A stretch of DNA of 64,000 nt from Fuerstiella sp. (lineage in GTDB: Bacteria; Planctomycetota; Planctomycetia; Planctomycetales; Planctomycetaceae), in NCBI GenBank assembly GCA_022447225.1, contig JAKVAZ010000009.1, forward strand, positions 124,001 through 188,000. Reading direction: 5' to 3'. Made by a program: the position numbers and the translations under genes. Shown here piece after piece: positions 8,997 to 19,127 of this stretch (position 1 is its first letter; the number at the start of each line of letters is the position of its first letter). The notes below the pieces were generated by a model. The model did no database searches. It saw nothing but the letters and a program-made list of their open reading frames with translations, and had not been told where the DNA came from.

Positions 8997-9941
8997 TTAT
9001 CGACGGTGCGTCAGAGGTTGCGGGGTCAAACGAAGGTTGACCAGCAGAATCCCCGTGGCAACCGCGATTCCGGATACGAACAACCAGGGTGAAAGCGGGT
9101 CGCCGCGAAACAGAACAGCAAACAGAATTCCAAACAGCGGGGTTGCAAAACTGAAGACAGCAACCGACGACGCTGAGTGCTTTTCCAGAAGCCGAGCCTG
9201 AATCGCAAAACACAGTCCCGCAACAGCAAACCCCTGATAAAGCAGTGACCAGACTGCATGCTGAGTCCGTAAATCTTCGAACTGCATCAGCACCCCGGGC
9301 CGAAAATCTTCAAACAGAAACGCCCAGCCCAGCATCAGTGATGTTCCGAACACTCCGTGCCAGAAGATGAACGAATCCGGATGAAGATTCCGTACCGCGT
9401 ATTTGGTGTAGGTCAGCTTGACGGCCAGAATGAATGCGCTGAGCAACAGCAACAGATCTCCCTCCAGTGAGGCCCGCTCCAGCAAATCAACCGGCTGATC
9501 CGAATCAGGAAACAGGATCAGGGTCACCCCGAAAGCAGCCAGGAAAAGCCCCGTAAATCGCAGCGGAGTGATTCGATGGACTCGAGTCACAAAGTGCTCG
9601 ATGGCCACAATCCAGAAGATGAAGGTGTTCACGAAAATCGAACCGTGCGACGCATTGGACAAATCCACACCTGCCGTGAAGGTTCCGATCTGGAAGAACA
9701 GAAGAATTCCACCAATGCATGGCAGCTTCCACTGACCAGCCCGCAGACGCAGTGAAGTTTTATGGACCCTCACCCAGCCCAGCATAAAAATTCCGGCCAG
9801 TAAAAACCGCAAACCGGACACCGTCATTGGCCGCAGCAGATCGGTCGAATAACGAATAGCCACCGGTGTAGCGGCCCATAACACGACTGTCAGCAGGATG
9901 AGCAGGACGGCTCGTGCATTCAGCGGCTGCGTTTGATCCAT
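8997..9941 (-). CDS. DMT superfamily EamA-type transporter
   Basis: A 314-residue inner-membrane protein with about ten hydrophobic helices arranged as two EamA repeats (PF00892). The first repeat begins VLLILLTVVLWAATPVAIRY and contains PMTVSGLRFLLAG, typical of the drug/metabolite transporter family; the second shows ASSVAVFSFATPLFGILFAVLF and ATGILLVN. Length and topology are normal for the family. Members export amino acids, metabolites or drugs, and the substrate cannot be assigned. It is convergent with the upstream dehydrogenase gene and divergent from the lactonase gene across a 204-bp gap, so it is probably transcribed alone. Confidence 0.9.
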   Translation of the reverse strand: MDQTQPLNARAVLLILLTVVLWAATPVAIRYSTDLLRPMTVSGLRFLLAGIFMLGWVRVHKTSLRLRAGQWKLPCIGGILLFFQIGTFTAGVDLSNASHGSIFVNTFIFWIVAIEHFVTRVHRITPLRFTGLFLAAFGVTLILFPDSDQPVDLLERASLEGDLLLLLSAFILAVKLTYTKYAVRNLHPDSFIFWHGVFGTSLMLGWAFLFEDFRPGVLMQFEDLRTQHAVWSLLYQGFAVAGLCFAIQARLLEKHSASSVAVFSFATPLFGILFAVLFRGDPLSPWLFVSGIAVATGILLVNLRLTPQPLTHRR

Positions 9942-10145
9942 CGGTGGATTCCGAAAAACGAAAAAGACTGTGTCGGTTCAGGGACTTGACTGTCTGAAAC
10001 GGCTGCCAATTTTCGCTGCGATTCGCGTCTTCGTCAGTGAATCCGTACGCTGGGAATAGCGTGAATACTCCACGATGTCAAAGTCACCACCTGACCGGCA
10101 TCCACGATCAGTGGATTCATCAAATTAAGGAAACGGAAAAACAGC

Positions 10146-11276
10146 ATGAACTACCTCAAAATGATTCTGATTCCGGTGGTCATCATGAGCTGCTCCGTCA
10201 CCCGCGCGGGCGACAAACAGTTACTGTACCTGGCGTCACAGCAGCAGAAGGCCATCGTTGCCTATGAGATCAGTAACGACAGCGGTGAACTGACACGACG
10301 TTTCCAGTTTGACATGGAAGGCACTCCGGGCGCGATGACGTATTCCCCCGATGAATCCATGATTTACGTCCTGCTGTCGGGGCTTGAAAACGGCGGTGCG
10401 GCCGCCGCGACAGTCGCACGTGATCAACACGGTTCATTGACCCTGAAGGGAACGGCCGCCGTCATGGGAGGGTCCCCTTATATCTGCTGCAGCCTGGACG
10501 GACGATGTCTGCTGGCAGCTCATTACGGGGCAGGTGAGGTCACCGTTTATCGTATCACCGACGGCGTCTGCACAGAACAGCTGCTGGATCACAGAATGAC
10601 CGCGAGGACTGCACACTGCATTGAACTGGATCCGTCAGGTCAGTTTGTGTTCGTACCTCATACGAGACCAAATCGGGTTGATCAGTTTCGACTTGATTCG
10701 AACTCCGGTGTGCTGACACCCAATACCCCGCCGCATGTCAAAGGCCCCGATGAAAACCATTTGTATCATGAACCTCGACACTACGCTCATCATCCCCGAC
10801 TGAACATGGCCTACACAGCGAATGAAAACGGAGGAGGGATTTCTGCATGGAAGTTCGATCCCAAAACCGGCACACTCAAACTTGTGCAGACCTTGTCGTC
10901 ACTTCCTCCCGGATTCGACGGGCAAAGTGCCGGAGCCGACATTCACATCACTCCCGACGGTCGGTTCGCCTACGTTTCCAATCGTGACGTGACTCAGCGC
11001 GGCGAAGGAGACCCTCAGCAGGATACACTGGCGGGATTTGCCCTCGATGAAACAACCGGCCGAATGAAACTGACCGGACACATCGCAACAGTGGAGCTTC
11101 CAAGATCGTTTTGTATTGACACTACAGGCAACTTTCTCTTTGCCGGCGGACAGCAGACCAGGGAGTTATTTGCGTATCGAATCGACCAGACAACCGGCGA
11201 ACTCAGTTTGCTGAAAAAATACGAATCCGACGGCAGGACGATCTGGGTGATGTGTGGTTCTGTGCAGGCTGACTGA
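10146..11276 (+). CDS. Exported lactonase family protein (6-phosphogluconolactonase-like seven-bladed propeller)
   Basis: 376 residues. A signal peptide (about 1-21, MNYLKMILIPVVIMSCSVTRA) is followed by a seven-bladed propeller of the lactonase family PF10282: LLYLASQQQKAIVAYEIS, GTPGAMTYSPDE, PHTRPNRVDQFRLD, HHPRLNMAYTANENGGGISAWKFD, TPDGRFAYVSNRD and a C-terminal LFAYRIDQTTGEL. The family includes cytoplasmic 6-phosphogluconolactonase (Pgl), but the secretion signal suggests a periplasmic lactone or no catalysis on sugar phosphates. It may open lactones made by the heme dehydrogenases in this window (inference). The gene appears monocistronic, with GGA about 9 bases ahead of the ATG. Confidence 0.85.
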   Translation: MNYLKMILIPVVIMSCSVTRAGDKQLLYLASQQQKAIVAYEISNDSGELTRRFQFDMEGTPGAMTYSPDESMIYVLLSGLENGGAAAATVARDQHGSLTLKGTAAVMGGSPYICCSLDGRCLLAAHYGAGEVTVYRITDGVCTEQLLDHRMTARTAHCIELDPSGQFVFVPHTRPNRVDQFRLDSNSGVLTPNTPPHVKGPDENHLYHEPRHYAHHPRLNMAYTANENGGGISAWKFDPKTGTLKLVQTLSSLPPGFDGQSAGADIHITPDGRFAYVSNRDVTQRGEGDPQQDTLAGFALDETTGRMKLTGHIATVELPRSFCIDTTGNFLFAGGQQTRELFAYRIDQTTGELSLLKKYESDGRTIWVMCGSVQAD

Positions 11277-11769
11277 TCTCAAGTCATCAGTGATTATCCA
11301 TGACGCGTCCGCAGATCATCGGTGTCCGAACAACCACAGAGATGAGCCGTGTTACCCAACACTGATGGCATCAACCTCTCACTCCCGCCGAACCAACACC
11401 GAAATCACCTGCCAGGCGCCGCACGATCCTGTTCCACTGTCAAAAAACACGACTCGGCGGGGTGAACAACCAGGCATACTCGTTCATTCGCAAAACATGT
11501 CCAGGAATGGTCCATCACAACAGATGTCCGGATACTGAACCGGTTCTGTGTCTCACCGAACTCCGAAACACCGTCCGTACTTGACAGACCGTGTTGTGCC
11601 CTGTGGAATGTTTCGCAACCATCTCCAGGTATGTCTCTGCACAGGTTCGCGCTGATATCAGACAGATTACCAATCCAATGCCCTCAACACGGGAACGGGA
11701 TACCCAACTTAGCGCTGGAACATCATCAGTCATAAGCCCGACTCGGGTTACGAGTGGAGATATTCGGTG
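11277..11769. other. Intergenic leader region before the DUF1549/DUF1553 gene
   Basis: There is no supported gene in this 493-bp stretch; short open frames here look like chance frames. It holds one promoter-like pair (listed separately) about 160 bp ahead of the next start codon, which would give a long untranslated leader. Confidence 0.5.
11581..11609 (+). promoter_or_regulatory. Candidate sigma-70 promoter
   Basis: A perfect -35 TTGACA (11581-11586) is followed after exactly 17 bases by TGGAAT (11604-11609), a 4 of 6 match to the -10 consensus. It points toward the DUF1549/DUF1553 - DUF1501 gene pair, whose first ATG is 160 bp downstream. This is a sequence match only. Confidence 0.35.
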
Positions 11770-14436
11770 ATGCACGATCTCAATCGACGAAGCCAACTTG
11801 ACGGAACAAGGCTTATCTTCGGACTGTGTGTTCTGCTGTTCCGTGTTCCTGCAACTGTCACCGCAGAGGAACCTCGTTTCGAACGAGACATTGTGCCAAT
11901 TCTCGACGCCAAGTGTGTTCGGTGTCACGGAAGCAGAAAACGCACCGGCGAGCTCGATCTCCGCTCCATGGCTGCCATTCGCAGAGGCGGCGCCAGTGGA
12001 GACGTGGTGACAGAAGGCCTGCCTGACGAAAGCCTGCTGCTCCGACGAATCTACGATGAGGAAATGCCGCCGGAGAACGAAGGAAAATTAACGGCCGCTG
12101 AAGTCACACTGATCCGCGACTGGATCGAAGCCGGCCTGCCTGCCGACGAACAGCCCCTGCCTGACTCACCTGACGCAGAAACGTCAGTCATCAGTAGTAC
12201 CGATCGTGAATTCTGGTCATTTCAGCGACTGAAGCGTCCCGCCGTACCGGACGTGAACGGTCTGCCGCAGACGCCAATCGACTCGTTCGTTATGGAACAG
12301 CTCCACAAACACCGACTGACGCTTTCGGGGGACTCGGAGCCCCGTCGTCTTGTCCGACGGCTTTACTTCGATCTGCTGGGACTCCCCCCGACCCCCGCAC
12401 AGCTGGAGACTTTTCTCAGCGACACCACGCCAAACGCCTACCAGAGACTGGTCGACCGCCTGCTGGCTTCCGAACATTTTGGTGAACGCTGGGCGCGGCA
12501 CTGGCTGGACACCGTGGGATATACCGACACGGTTTCTTACGATGGAGACACCAACTTTATTCCGGGTTTCATCAAGGGGCGCTGGCGTTATCGCGACTAC
12601 GTAATCGATTCACTCAACAGCGATAAACCGTACGATGAATTCCTCCGGGAGCAAATTGCGGGTGACGAACTTGTTGACTGGCGTGACGATGCATCCTTTG
12701 ACGCAAATGTGATCAGCACCCTGGCCGCCACCGGTTTTTGGCGAAACAGTGAAGACCGAAGCGGTGCCGCGAAAGAAATCGTCTACAAGTGGTCGCTGCT
12801 CCACGACACCATGCAGACGTTTGGAACCAGTGTCCTGGGACTGACTCTCCGCTGCGCGAGATGCCACAGTCATAAGCACGAGCCGATTCCGCAGGAAGAC
12901 TATTATCGGATGTTGTCGCTGATTACTCCGGCGTTCAATATCCAGGACTGGAAGTCACCGGAGGAACGTGCGCTGCCGGCCCTGTCGGCAGCCGAAAAAA
13001 CACAGATTGATGCACACAACGCGGAAATCAACAAACAGACAGAGGAACTGACGCGTCAGGTGACGGAACTCCGTGACGCATGTCGAAACCGTCTTCGGGA
13101 GCAGAACTTCGGTCGCATTCCTGTAAAGGTACGTGAGGCGGTACGTGCAGCATTTGACATCGAGGTCCAGGCCCGGACACCTGAACAGCAAACACTTGTT
13201 CAGCAATACACGGACCGGCTCAATGTCACAGAGGACACCGTTGAATCAGCACTGACCGATGCAGAAAAAAAGAAGATAGCAGATCTAAAAGCGCAAAGTG
13301 CGGAAATAGAAACTCAACTCCGCACACACGGCTGGATCCAGGCGGTCTACGATGTGGGTCAGCCACCGGCAGCATACCTGCTGAAACGTGGCGATTACAC
13401 ACGTCGTGGACGAGAAGTCACTCCCGGTTTTTTGAGCGTTCTGGCGGACCCGGACCGGAAACCCGAATTCAAACCGCTCAACGCAAGCAGTGGACGCAGA
13501 ACAGCACTGGCCCGGTGGCTCACGGAACCCTCGACGCCGGCTGTCGGACTCGTCGCACGCGTTTTCGTTAACCGTATCTGGCAACACCTGACCGGAGTCG
13601 GCCTTGTGGCCTCGTCAGAAAACCTCGGGATGTCCGGTTCCCGGCCCACACATCCCGAACTGCTGGAGTGGCTGGCGGCCGAATTGGTAGACGGAGACTG
13701 GCAGATCAAACCTGTCATTCGGCAGATTGTAACTTCCTCTGTTTACCGACAGACATCGCGACCGAACACACAGCTTCAGACCACTCAGGCCGGTGAGGTC
13801 AACCCGCTGGATGTTGATCCGGAAAACCGTTTTTTGTGGCACAGCCGTTTACGACGGCTCGAATCAGAGGCGATTCGCGATTCCATGCTCGTGGCAGCCG
13901 GCGTGTTTGACGCCACCCCCGGCGGCCCGCCCGTACCGCTTCAGTACAGGAAAGACGGACTGGCCGCTTTTGATGTGGAGAAATTTCCGTCACCAACGGC
14001 AGGATGGCGACGAAGTGTGTATTTGTTTCAGCGGCGGGTCTACCACCTGACGCTGATGACCGTCTTTGACCAGCCGAGTGTTGCCGGACCGACTTGTCGA
14101 CGCGCCTCTTCCGCCGTTGCACTTCAGTCTCTGACTCTGCTGAACGACGATCTGGCTCTGGAGCTAGCAGAACAGTTTGGTAAACGTGTGTATCAACTTG
14201 CCGGAGACTCCCGTGAACTGCAGATCAACACGGCATTTCTCCTTGCTCTGGGCCGTTCGCCCCAACCTGAAGAACGTGAGTGGAGCAAACAGCTGCTTGG
14301 TCACCAGCTGCAACTGTACAAAAAAGATCCACAAAGCGGTTCCAAACCGACCATCCCCGAACAGGCGACTCAAAAGTCGCTCATGCACCTCGGTCGCGTC
14401 CTGTTCAATTCAACTGAGTTCCTCTACATCGAGTGA
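11770..14436 (+). CDS. PSD1 and planctomycete cytochrome C domain protein (DUF1549/DUF1553)
   Basis: About 888 residues with the canonical planctomycete order: a signal peptide (to about 33), a cytochrome-C-like PSCyt1 domain with CVRCHG near 49 and the usual ELDLRS after it, then DUF1549/PSCyt2 (LPPTPAQLETFLSD, ERWARHWLDTVGY) with a CARCHSHKHEP motif near 365, a helical coiled-coil-like middle (about 415-515, Gln/Glu-rich), and a C-terminal DUF1553/PSD1 domain (VNRIWQHLTGVGLV, HPELLEWLAAEL, TSSVYRQTS, RLRRLESEAIRDSML). ATG at 11770 is chosen over the adjacent GTG, with GGAG upstream. The biochemical role of this very abundant planctomycete family is unknown; c-type heme binding in the periplasm is likely. 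It is paired with the following DUF1501 gene, as is usual in the phylum. Confidence 0.93.
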   Translation: MHDLNRRSQLDGTRLIFGLCVLLFRVPATVTAEEPRFERDIVPILDAKCVRCHGSRKRTGELDLRSMAAIRRGGASGDVVTEGLPDESLLLRRIYDEEMPPENEGKLTAAEVTLIRDWIEAGLPADEQPLPDSPDAETSVISSTDREFWSFQRLKRPAVPDVNGLPQTPIDSFVMEQLHKHRLTLSGDSEPRRLVRRLYFDLLGLPPTPAQLETFLSDTTPNAYQRLVDRLLASEHFGERWARHWLDTVGYTDTVSYDGDTNFIPGFIKGRWRYRDYVIDSLNSDKPYDEFLREQIAGDELVDWRDDASFDANVISTLAATGFWRNSEDRSGAAKEIVYKWSLLHDTMQTFGTSVLGLTLRCARCHSHKHEPIPQEDYYRMLSLITPAFNIQDWKSPEERALPALSAAEKTQIDAHNAEINKQTEELTRQVTELRDACRNRLREQNFGRIPVKVREAVRAAFDIEVQARTPEQQTLVQQYTDRLNVTEDTVESALTDAEKKKIADLKAQSAEIETQLRTHGWIQAVYDVGQPPAAYLLKRGDYTRRGREVTPGFLSVLADPDRKPEFKPLNASSGRRTALARWLTEPSTPAVGLVARVFVNRIWQHLTGVGLVASSENLGMSGSRPTHPELLEWLAAELVDGDWQIKPVIRQIVTSSVYRQTSRPNTQLQTTQAGEVNPLDVDPENRFLWHSRLRRLESEAIRDSMLVAAGVFDATPGGPPVPLQYRKDGLAAFDVEKFPSPTAGWRRSVYLFQRRVYHLTLMTVFDQPSVAGPTCRRASSAVALQSLTLLNDDLALELAEQFGKRVYQLAGDSRELQINTAFLLALGRSPQPEEREWSKQLLGHQLQLYKKDPQSGSKPTIPEQATQKSLMHLGRVLFNSTEFLYIE

Positions 14437-14447
14437 CTCCTCCTCTT

Positions 14448-15887
14448 ATGAATAACAATCTCGATTTTTGCCGGCGAAGTTTTCTCGAGCAGTCCGGTCT
14501 TGGATTTGGCACGCTGGCACTGGCGGCTCTGCTGAAACAGGATGGGTTGCTGGCAGCCGATCAGATCTCGCGGCCTGCCCTCAGTCTGCAGCCCAGGCAG
14601 GGACACTTCCCGGCACGTGCAAAAAATGTTGTGGTCCTGATGCAGTCCGGCGGGCCGAGTCATATGGACCTGTTTGACCCGAAACCCGAACTGCAGAAGC
14701 GTCACGGGACCACCGTTGCAATCAACAGTCTGCAGGGACGGCCGCGTGAGCCTCTGATGGCCAGCCCGTTTCGTTTCTCCAGGCGAGGCCAATCGGGAAT
14801 GGAATTCTCCGAGCTGGTTCCGCACCTTGGCGCCCTGGCAGACGACCTGTGCATGATTCGTTCGATGCATACCTTTGACCCGTGCCATGCCGGTGCCCCC
14901 CTGATTCTCTTCACAGGCAAACTGGAATTCGGACGCCCGACCCTAGGCGCGTGGGTCAGCTATGCACTGGGAACAGAGAATCAGGATCTGCCCGCATATG
15001 TCGTACTTCCGGATATCGCCGGACATAACACGGCAGGTTCTGCGTTGTGGGACAACGGGTGGCTTCCGGCTTTGTACGGCGGCACAGAGTTCCGACCGAT
15101 CGGTTCACCTGTGGTTAATCTGCATTCCGCGCGCGGGATGCCGAAAGGCGCCGACGTCAATGATCTCACGCTGATCGGCAGACTAAATGAAAAATACCGT
15201 CGGCGTTATCCCCGGGCCCTGGAGCTTGAGTCGCGGATCCGAAATTATGAATTGGCGGCACGGATGCAGATAGCCGCCGAAAAACACCTGGACCTGACGC
15301 AGGAAACGGCGAAAACACGAGAGCAATACGGTATTGATGATCCTGTCACCAAAGCATACGCAACACAGTGCCTGATGGCTCGTCGGCTAATCGAAGCGGG
15401 AGTTCGCTTCGTGCAGATCATGAACAAGCCGCACAATCCGTGGGATCACCACGGCAATCTGCGTTCGCGGCTGCCGCAGGAGTGTGCATCGATCGACCGG
15501 CCGTCTGCAGCCCTGATCGCAGATCTCAAACAGCGGGGTCTGCTCGACCAGACAATCGTCGTCTGGATTGGAGAATTCGGCCGCCTGCCGACGTCGCAGG
15601 GAGGTACGGGACGAGACCACAATATGCATGCGTTCACGGCGTTGATTGCGGGAGGCGGATTCAAATCGGGTCACATTCACGGCGCCACCGACGAACTGGG
15701 GCATCGTTCCGTTGTCGATAAAGTCAGTGTCCTGGACCTGTTGTCGACAATCCTGCATCAGGTTGGGCTGGACCAGAATCAGCTGTCATACCGCCACAAC
15801 AACATCGAAGAAACACTGACTGACGCAAAAGTCACTCAGGCGAGAGTCGTCGGCGAATTGCTTAGTCAGGCACCGACAGTCGTTTAA
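14448..15887 (+). CDS. DUF1501 (sulfatase-like fold) exported protein
   Basis: About 479 residues, 11 bp after the DUF1549/DUF1553 stop and surely co-transcribed with it. It begins MNNNLDFCRRSFLEQSGLGFG, a twin-arginine-type signal, then shows DUF1501 landmarks: VVLMQSGGPSHMDLFDPKPEL, IRSMHTFDPCHAGAPL, EAGVRFVQIMNKPHNPWDHHGN, DQTIVVWIGEFGRLPTSQGG-GRDHN and a C-terminal LDLLSTILHQVGLD. DUF1501 belongs to the alkaline phosphatase/sulfatase-like structural superfamily, but its activity is not established. An in-frame GTG at 14433 overlapping the previous stop is possible, but the Tat signal fits the ATG better. Confidence 0.93.
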   Translation: MNNNLDFCRRSFLEQSGLGFGTLALAALLKQDGLLAADQISRPALSLQPRQGHFPARAKNVVVLMQSGGPSHMDLFDPKPELQKRHGTTVAINSLQGRPREPLMASPFRFSRRGQSGMEFSELVPHLGALADDLCMIRSMHTFDPCHAGAPLILFTGKLEFGRPTLGAWVSYALGTENQDLPAYVVLPDIAGHNTAGSALWDNGWLPALYGGTEFRPIGSPVVNLHSARGMPKGADVNDLTLIGRLNEKYRRRYPRALELESRIRNYELAARMQIAAEKHLDLTQETAKTREQYGIDDPVTKAYATQCLMARRLIEAGVRFVQIMNKPHNPWDHHGNLRSRLPQECASIDRPSAALIADLKQRGLLDQTIVVWIGEFGRLPTSQGGTGRDHNMHAFTALIAGGGFKSGHIHGATDELGHRSVVDKVSVLDLLSTILHQVGLDQNQLSYRHNNIEETLTDAKVTQARVVGELLSQAPTVV

Positions 15888-15962
15888 AACACATGTAAGC
15901 CGACGGGGCCGATTGAATCTTCTGCTCAGACTGGCGTCCGGCCCCGGTACAGGACCGGGCTG

Positions 15963-18188
15963 TCAGTCGTCTGCAGTCGGCAGCACGATACAGATGATCT
16001 CTGTATCACTGCGGGCGTAAACGCAATTGCCGGCATAAGCCGGATGAGCCCAGGTTCTGCCAATGATGTTCGTGCGAGTCTCTTCCTGATACCCCTGAGG
16101 GTTCAGACGAACCAGGATCAGATCCCCATCGGAATTCAATGCGATCGCCCGATTCCCGTCTCCCAGCCAGACCAGTGTCGCCTGAGGATTCCGTCCCTTG
16201 GGAGTCAGACGATTGTCGTCATCCCAGACCTTCGTCCCGGTGGCAAGTTCAAAACAGGTTAGTCCGTGTCGTTTGTCGAGCATGTACCCGTACCCGTCGC
16301 GGTACAGTGGCTGCATCATCAAACCACGCAGATTACGTCGATCGTGCCACACCACTTCTGCCGACAGGGAGTCAGTGCCGGGGCGAATCGCCTTGCTGCC
16401 GTCGTAGTAACTGCAGACCACCACTAAGCCTTCCTGAAAAATCGGACAGGAGACTGACGAACCATTCACCACCTGGAACGGGACCGTCCACAACAGTTCG
16501 CCAGTAGAGGGGACCAGCCCCTGGACGTTTGTGGGAGTCCATGCGACCAGCTGTTGTTTCCCCTGCTGTTCAATCAGAATTGGTGTCGAGTATCCCGCAG
16601 AATCTGACAGACTCCTCCAGCGTTCCTCGCCGGTCTCCCGGTCAAAGGCCATCAGACAGCCGTTAGGATCGGCGCCGGGATGCACGATCAGCAGGTCCTC
16701 ATAGATCAGCGGTGACGCACTGAGTCCCCACAGCGGCACACGAGCTCCAGCCTCTTCAACAAGATCGCGTGACCACACCAGTGTCCCGTCGACAGCCTCA
16801 AAACAACACAAATGTCCGACTGCCCCCAGAGTATACACTCGGTCCTGAAAAACGGTCGGAGTGGTACGCGGACCATTATCGTAACTCACTCCACTGTAGT
16901 CGACCGGATATACGTGGGACCACAACGGTTCACCTGTCACCGCATCGAAGCACAACACCCGTTCAGTGTCTTCGGGTTCGAGCTGTCGATCCATGACATA
17001 AGTACGACCGTCTGCAACAGCAATCCCTCCATAGCCACCACCAAGTTCCCGCTGCCAAACGCGTTTCAGTCCGTCCTCCGGCCATACGGCAGGCAGCCGG
17101 GGAGCCTGCCACGTTCCGTCGCCAAGGCGGCCCCGCCAGCGCGGCCAGTCCACACCGTTTTCAGGCAGCGGCACATCGGCTGGATCTGCTGTCATGGCTC
17201 GAGCCGAAACATCTGCATCCGACAACCCGGAGGCTGCGATGACCGGATTCAGTGTGGCCCCCTCCGAAGTCAGTTCGCAAACCACCCGCATCCCCAGCGC
17301 GTAGAAGCGACCATCCGGAATATCCGCATACCGAAATGCACTGCGGCAGTCACGACCGTCACTGTACCAGTCGCCGCCGCGAATCACACGAGATGTTCCC
17401 TGTTCCGAACCGAGCGGATCTGTCTCAGGTGACACCCGGTAATAATCACGGTCAAAACGGTCCATACACCACTCATGCAGATTGCCGTGCATGTCATACA
17501 GTCCGAACCCGTTGGGTTCATACGAACCAATGACCGTGGTGCGTTTCAGAAAGGGACCAGGCTCCGCATCTCCAAACGGATGTTCCCCATTGAAATTGGC
17601 CTGTGTGGAAGACAGTGTCTCACCCAGATGAAAAACGGTGGTCGTCCCAGCACGGCAGGCATATTCCCATTCCGCTTCCGTGGGCAGCCGATACACACGG
17701 CCGGCCGTTTTTTCCGCAGGCAGGTCTGACAGTCGCCGGCAGAACTCAATGGCCTGATACCACGTGAGACCATCAACCGGAACCTGTGAAGCCTCGTCCG
17801 ATGCATCATTCGGCTGCTCACTTCTGGTGAACGAACTGGGATTGATCTCCATCAACCCCTCGAATTCCGGCTGGGTGACTTCATAGACACCCATATAAAA
17901 CGGCTTACTGATTCGCACCTGATGTTGTGGCTGTTCGTCTTCGCGAGCACCGGGGTCGGCTTCGGCCGATCCCATAAGATACTCACCTGCGGGAATACGG
18001 GTGAGCTTCATACCGATCGAATTTGTGATCGTTGTGACCACTTCTTCGTTGAATTCTTCCTTCCGAGGCGTCGCCGGCTCTGAAGTCTCCGAGGTATTTT
18101 CCGATGGGGCACTGATGTCGTCACAGCCGGCCACGGTCAAAACCATTCCGACTGAAATGATCCACGCGATATGGAAAGAGTTGGGCAT
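15963..18188 (-). CDS. Lipoprotein with formylglycine-enzyme-like (SUMF1) domain fused to PQQ-like beta-propeller
   Basis: About 741 residues. MPNSFHIAWIISVGMVLTVAGC is a lipoprotein signal with its lipobox Cys near 22; the frame runs to 18266 but this start gives the signal. Residues about 55-310 form an FGE-sulfatase domain (PF03781): IPAGEYLMGS, YEVTQPEFEGL, PVDGLTWYQAIEFCRRLS, RLPTEAEWEYACRAGT, GNLHEWCMDRFD and RVIRGGDWYSDGRDCRSAFR. The paired active-site cysteines of true formylglycine-generating enzymes are not at the expected place, where GGDWYSDGRDC stands instead, so sulfatase activation is doubtful. Residues about 365-740 are PQQ-like propeller repeats (WPRWRGRLGDG, VLCFDAVTGEPLWSH, LMAFDRETGEERW), possibly structural only. 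It is convergent with the upstream DUF1501 gene. Confidence 0.88.
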   Translation of the reverse strand: MPNSFHIAWIISVGMVLTVAGCDDISAPSENTSETSEPATPRKEEFNEEVVTTITNSIGMKLTRIPAGEYLMGSAEADPGAREDEQPQHQVRISKPFYMGVYEVTQPEFEGLMEINPSSFTRSEQPNDASDEASQVPVDGLTWYQAIEFCRRLSDLPAEKTAGRVYRLPTEAEWEYACRAGTTTVFHLGETLSSTQANFNGEHPFGDAEPGPFLKRTTVIGSYEPNGFGLYDMHGNLHEWCMDRFDRDYYRVSPETDPLGSEQGTSRVIRGGDWYSDGRDCRSAFRYADIPDGRFYALGMRVVCELTSEGATLNPVIAASGLSDADVSARAMTADPADVPLPENGVDWPRWRGRLGDGTWQAPRLPAVWPEDGLKRVWQRELGGGYGGIAVADGRTYVMDRQLEPEDTERVLCFDAVTGEPLWSHVYPVDYSGVSYDNGPRTTPTVFQDRVYTLGAVGHLCCFEAVDGTLVWSRDLVEEAGARVPLWGLSASPLIYEDLLIVHPGADPNGCLMAFDRETGEERWRSLSDSAGYSTPILIEQQGKQQLVAWTPTNVQGLVPSTGELLWTVPFQVVNGSSVSCPIFQEGLVVVCSYYDGSKAIRPGTDSLSAEVVWHDRRNLRGLMMQPLYRDGYGYMLDKRHGLTCFELATGTKVWDDDNRLTPKGRNPQATLVWLGDGNRAIALNSDGDLILVRLNPQGYQEETRTNIIGRTWAHPAYAGNCVYARSDTEIICIVLPTADD

Positions 18189-18903
18189 CCTGCATGTCCG
18201 GCTGAAAATCTGTTGAGTGCTCAGGTGAGGTTTCACTGTCAGTCTCAGATACGGCACGTGAAACAAACATTTCTCGCTATGATTCTAACTCGATGCTGAG
18301 TCTTCAATCCAATCCCGGGCGATCGTTTTGTTTCGCAATCCCGGATGCTTGCACACCAAATGTACACCGAAATTCGTAAAACCCATGTTTCGACCATGTC
18401 CGCAGAACTGCCCGCCGGCACCGACCGGGTCTGATGCCTGCCAATTATTCGTTTTTACTGTCGCAAAAACCGGGGACTGACACTCACAGATATATACTCA
18501 GCCAGGAAAACTTGCCTGCGGCACCTCGTTTGACGAACTTCTGCGGTAAACATTTCAAAGCGATTTCGATTTGAAATCGTTTCAGAAATTAAGGTATTGA
18601 AGAATCCCGACGACTCCCATACGGACACTCGAACCGAGGTCATTTCCCAAAGATGTTGTGTATCGGGGTCTGATGATCGATACTCTCAGGCTGCCTCAGC
18701 CTGGAATCGTGGCAGGTTCACATCGTCTCGGCGAGACGGTGCCTGTGCTTCTCGTCCTCTAAGTATCCTCGTCACACACTTCCCTTTTACCGGGTCGGCG
18801 ATTCATCGGCGTGCCCCGCAGGAACCACAAAACAACCACTCAGCAGCGGTCTGCGACATTGGACGATCAATGAAGACAGTACCACCCAAGATCGTATTCG
18901 CTG
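18189..18903. other. Gene-free stretch with one short hairpin
   Basis: 715 bp without a supported gene. It contains a hairpin at 18561-18579 (CGATTTC, five-base loop, GAAATCG), which extends by a G-T pair to about 10 bp. The last 300 bp share a reading frame with the DUF1501 remnant downstream, but the translation there (Arg/Ser-rich) does not resemble DUF1501, so the 5' part of that gene has been lost or replaced. Confidence 0.5.

Positions 18904-19108
<205 letters not shown>

Positions 19109-19127
<19 letters not shown>

Noticed and set aside
15942-15961. GC-rich imperfect hairpin between the converging DUF1501 and SUMF1-propeller genes
   Set aside because: The stem GCCC-GGT/ACCGGGC needs a bulge and no T run follows, so the terminator call is too weak to list.
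15963-18188. Annotation as a true sulfatase-activating formylglycine-generating enzyme
   Set aside because: The active-site cysteine pair is not at the expected position and no sulfatase gene lies nearby.
18597-18903. 5' part of the open frame leading into the DUF1501 remnant as a real N-terminus
   Set aside because: It starts at TTG without a ribosome binding site and has no similarity to DUF1501 N-termini, no signal and no Tat motif.
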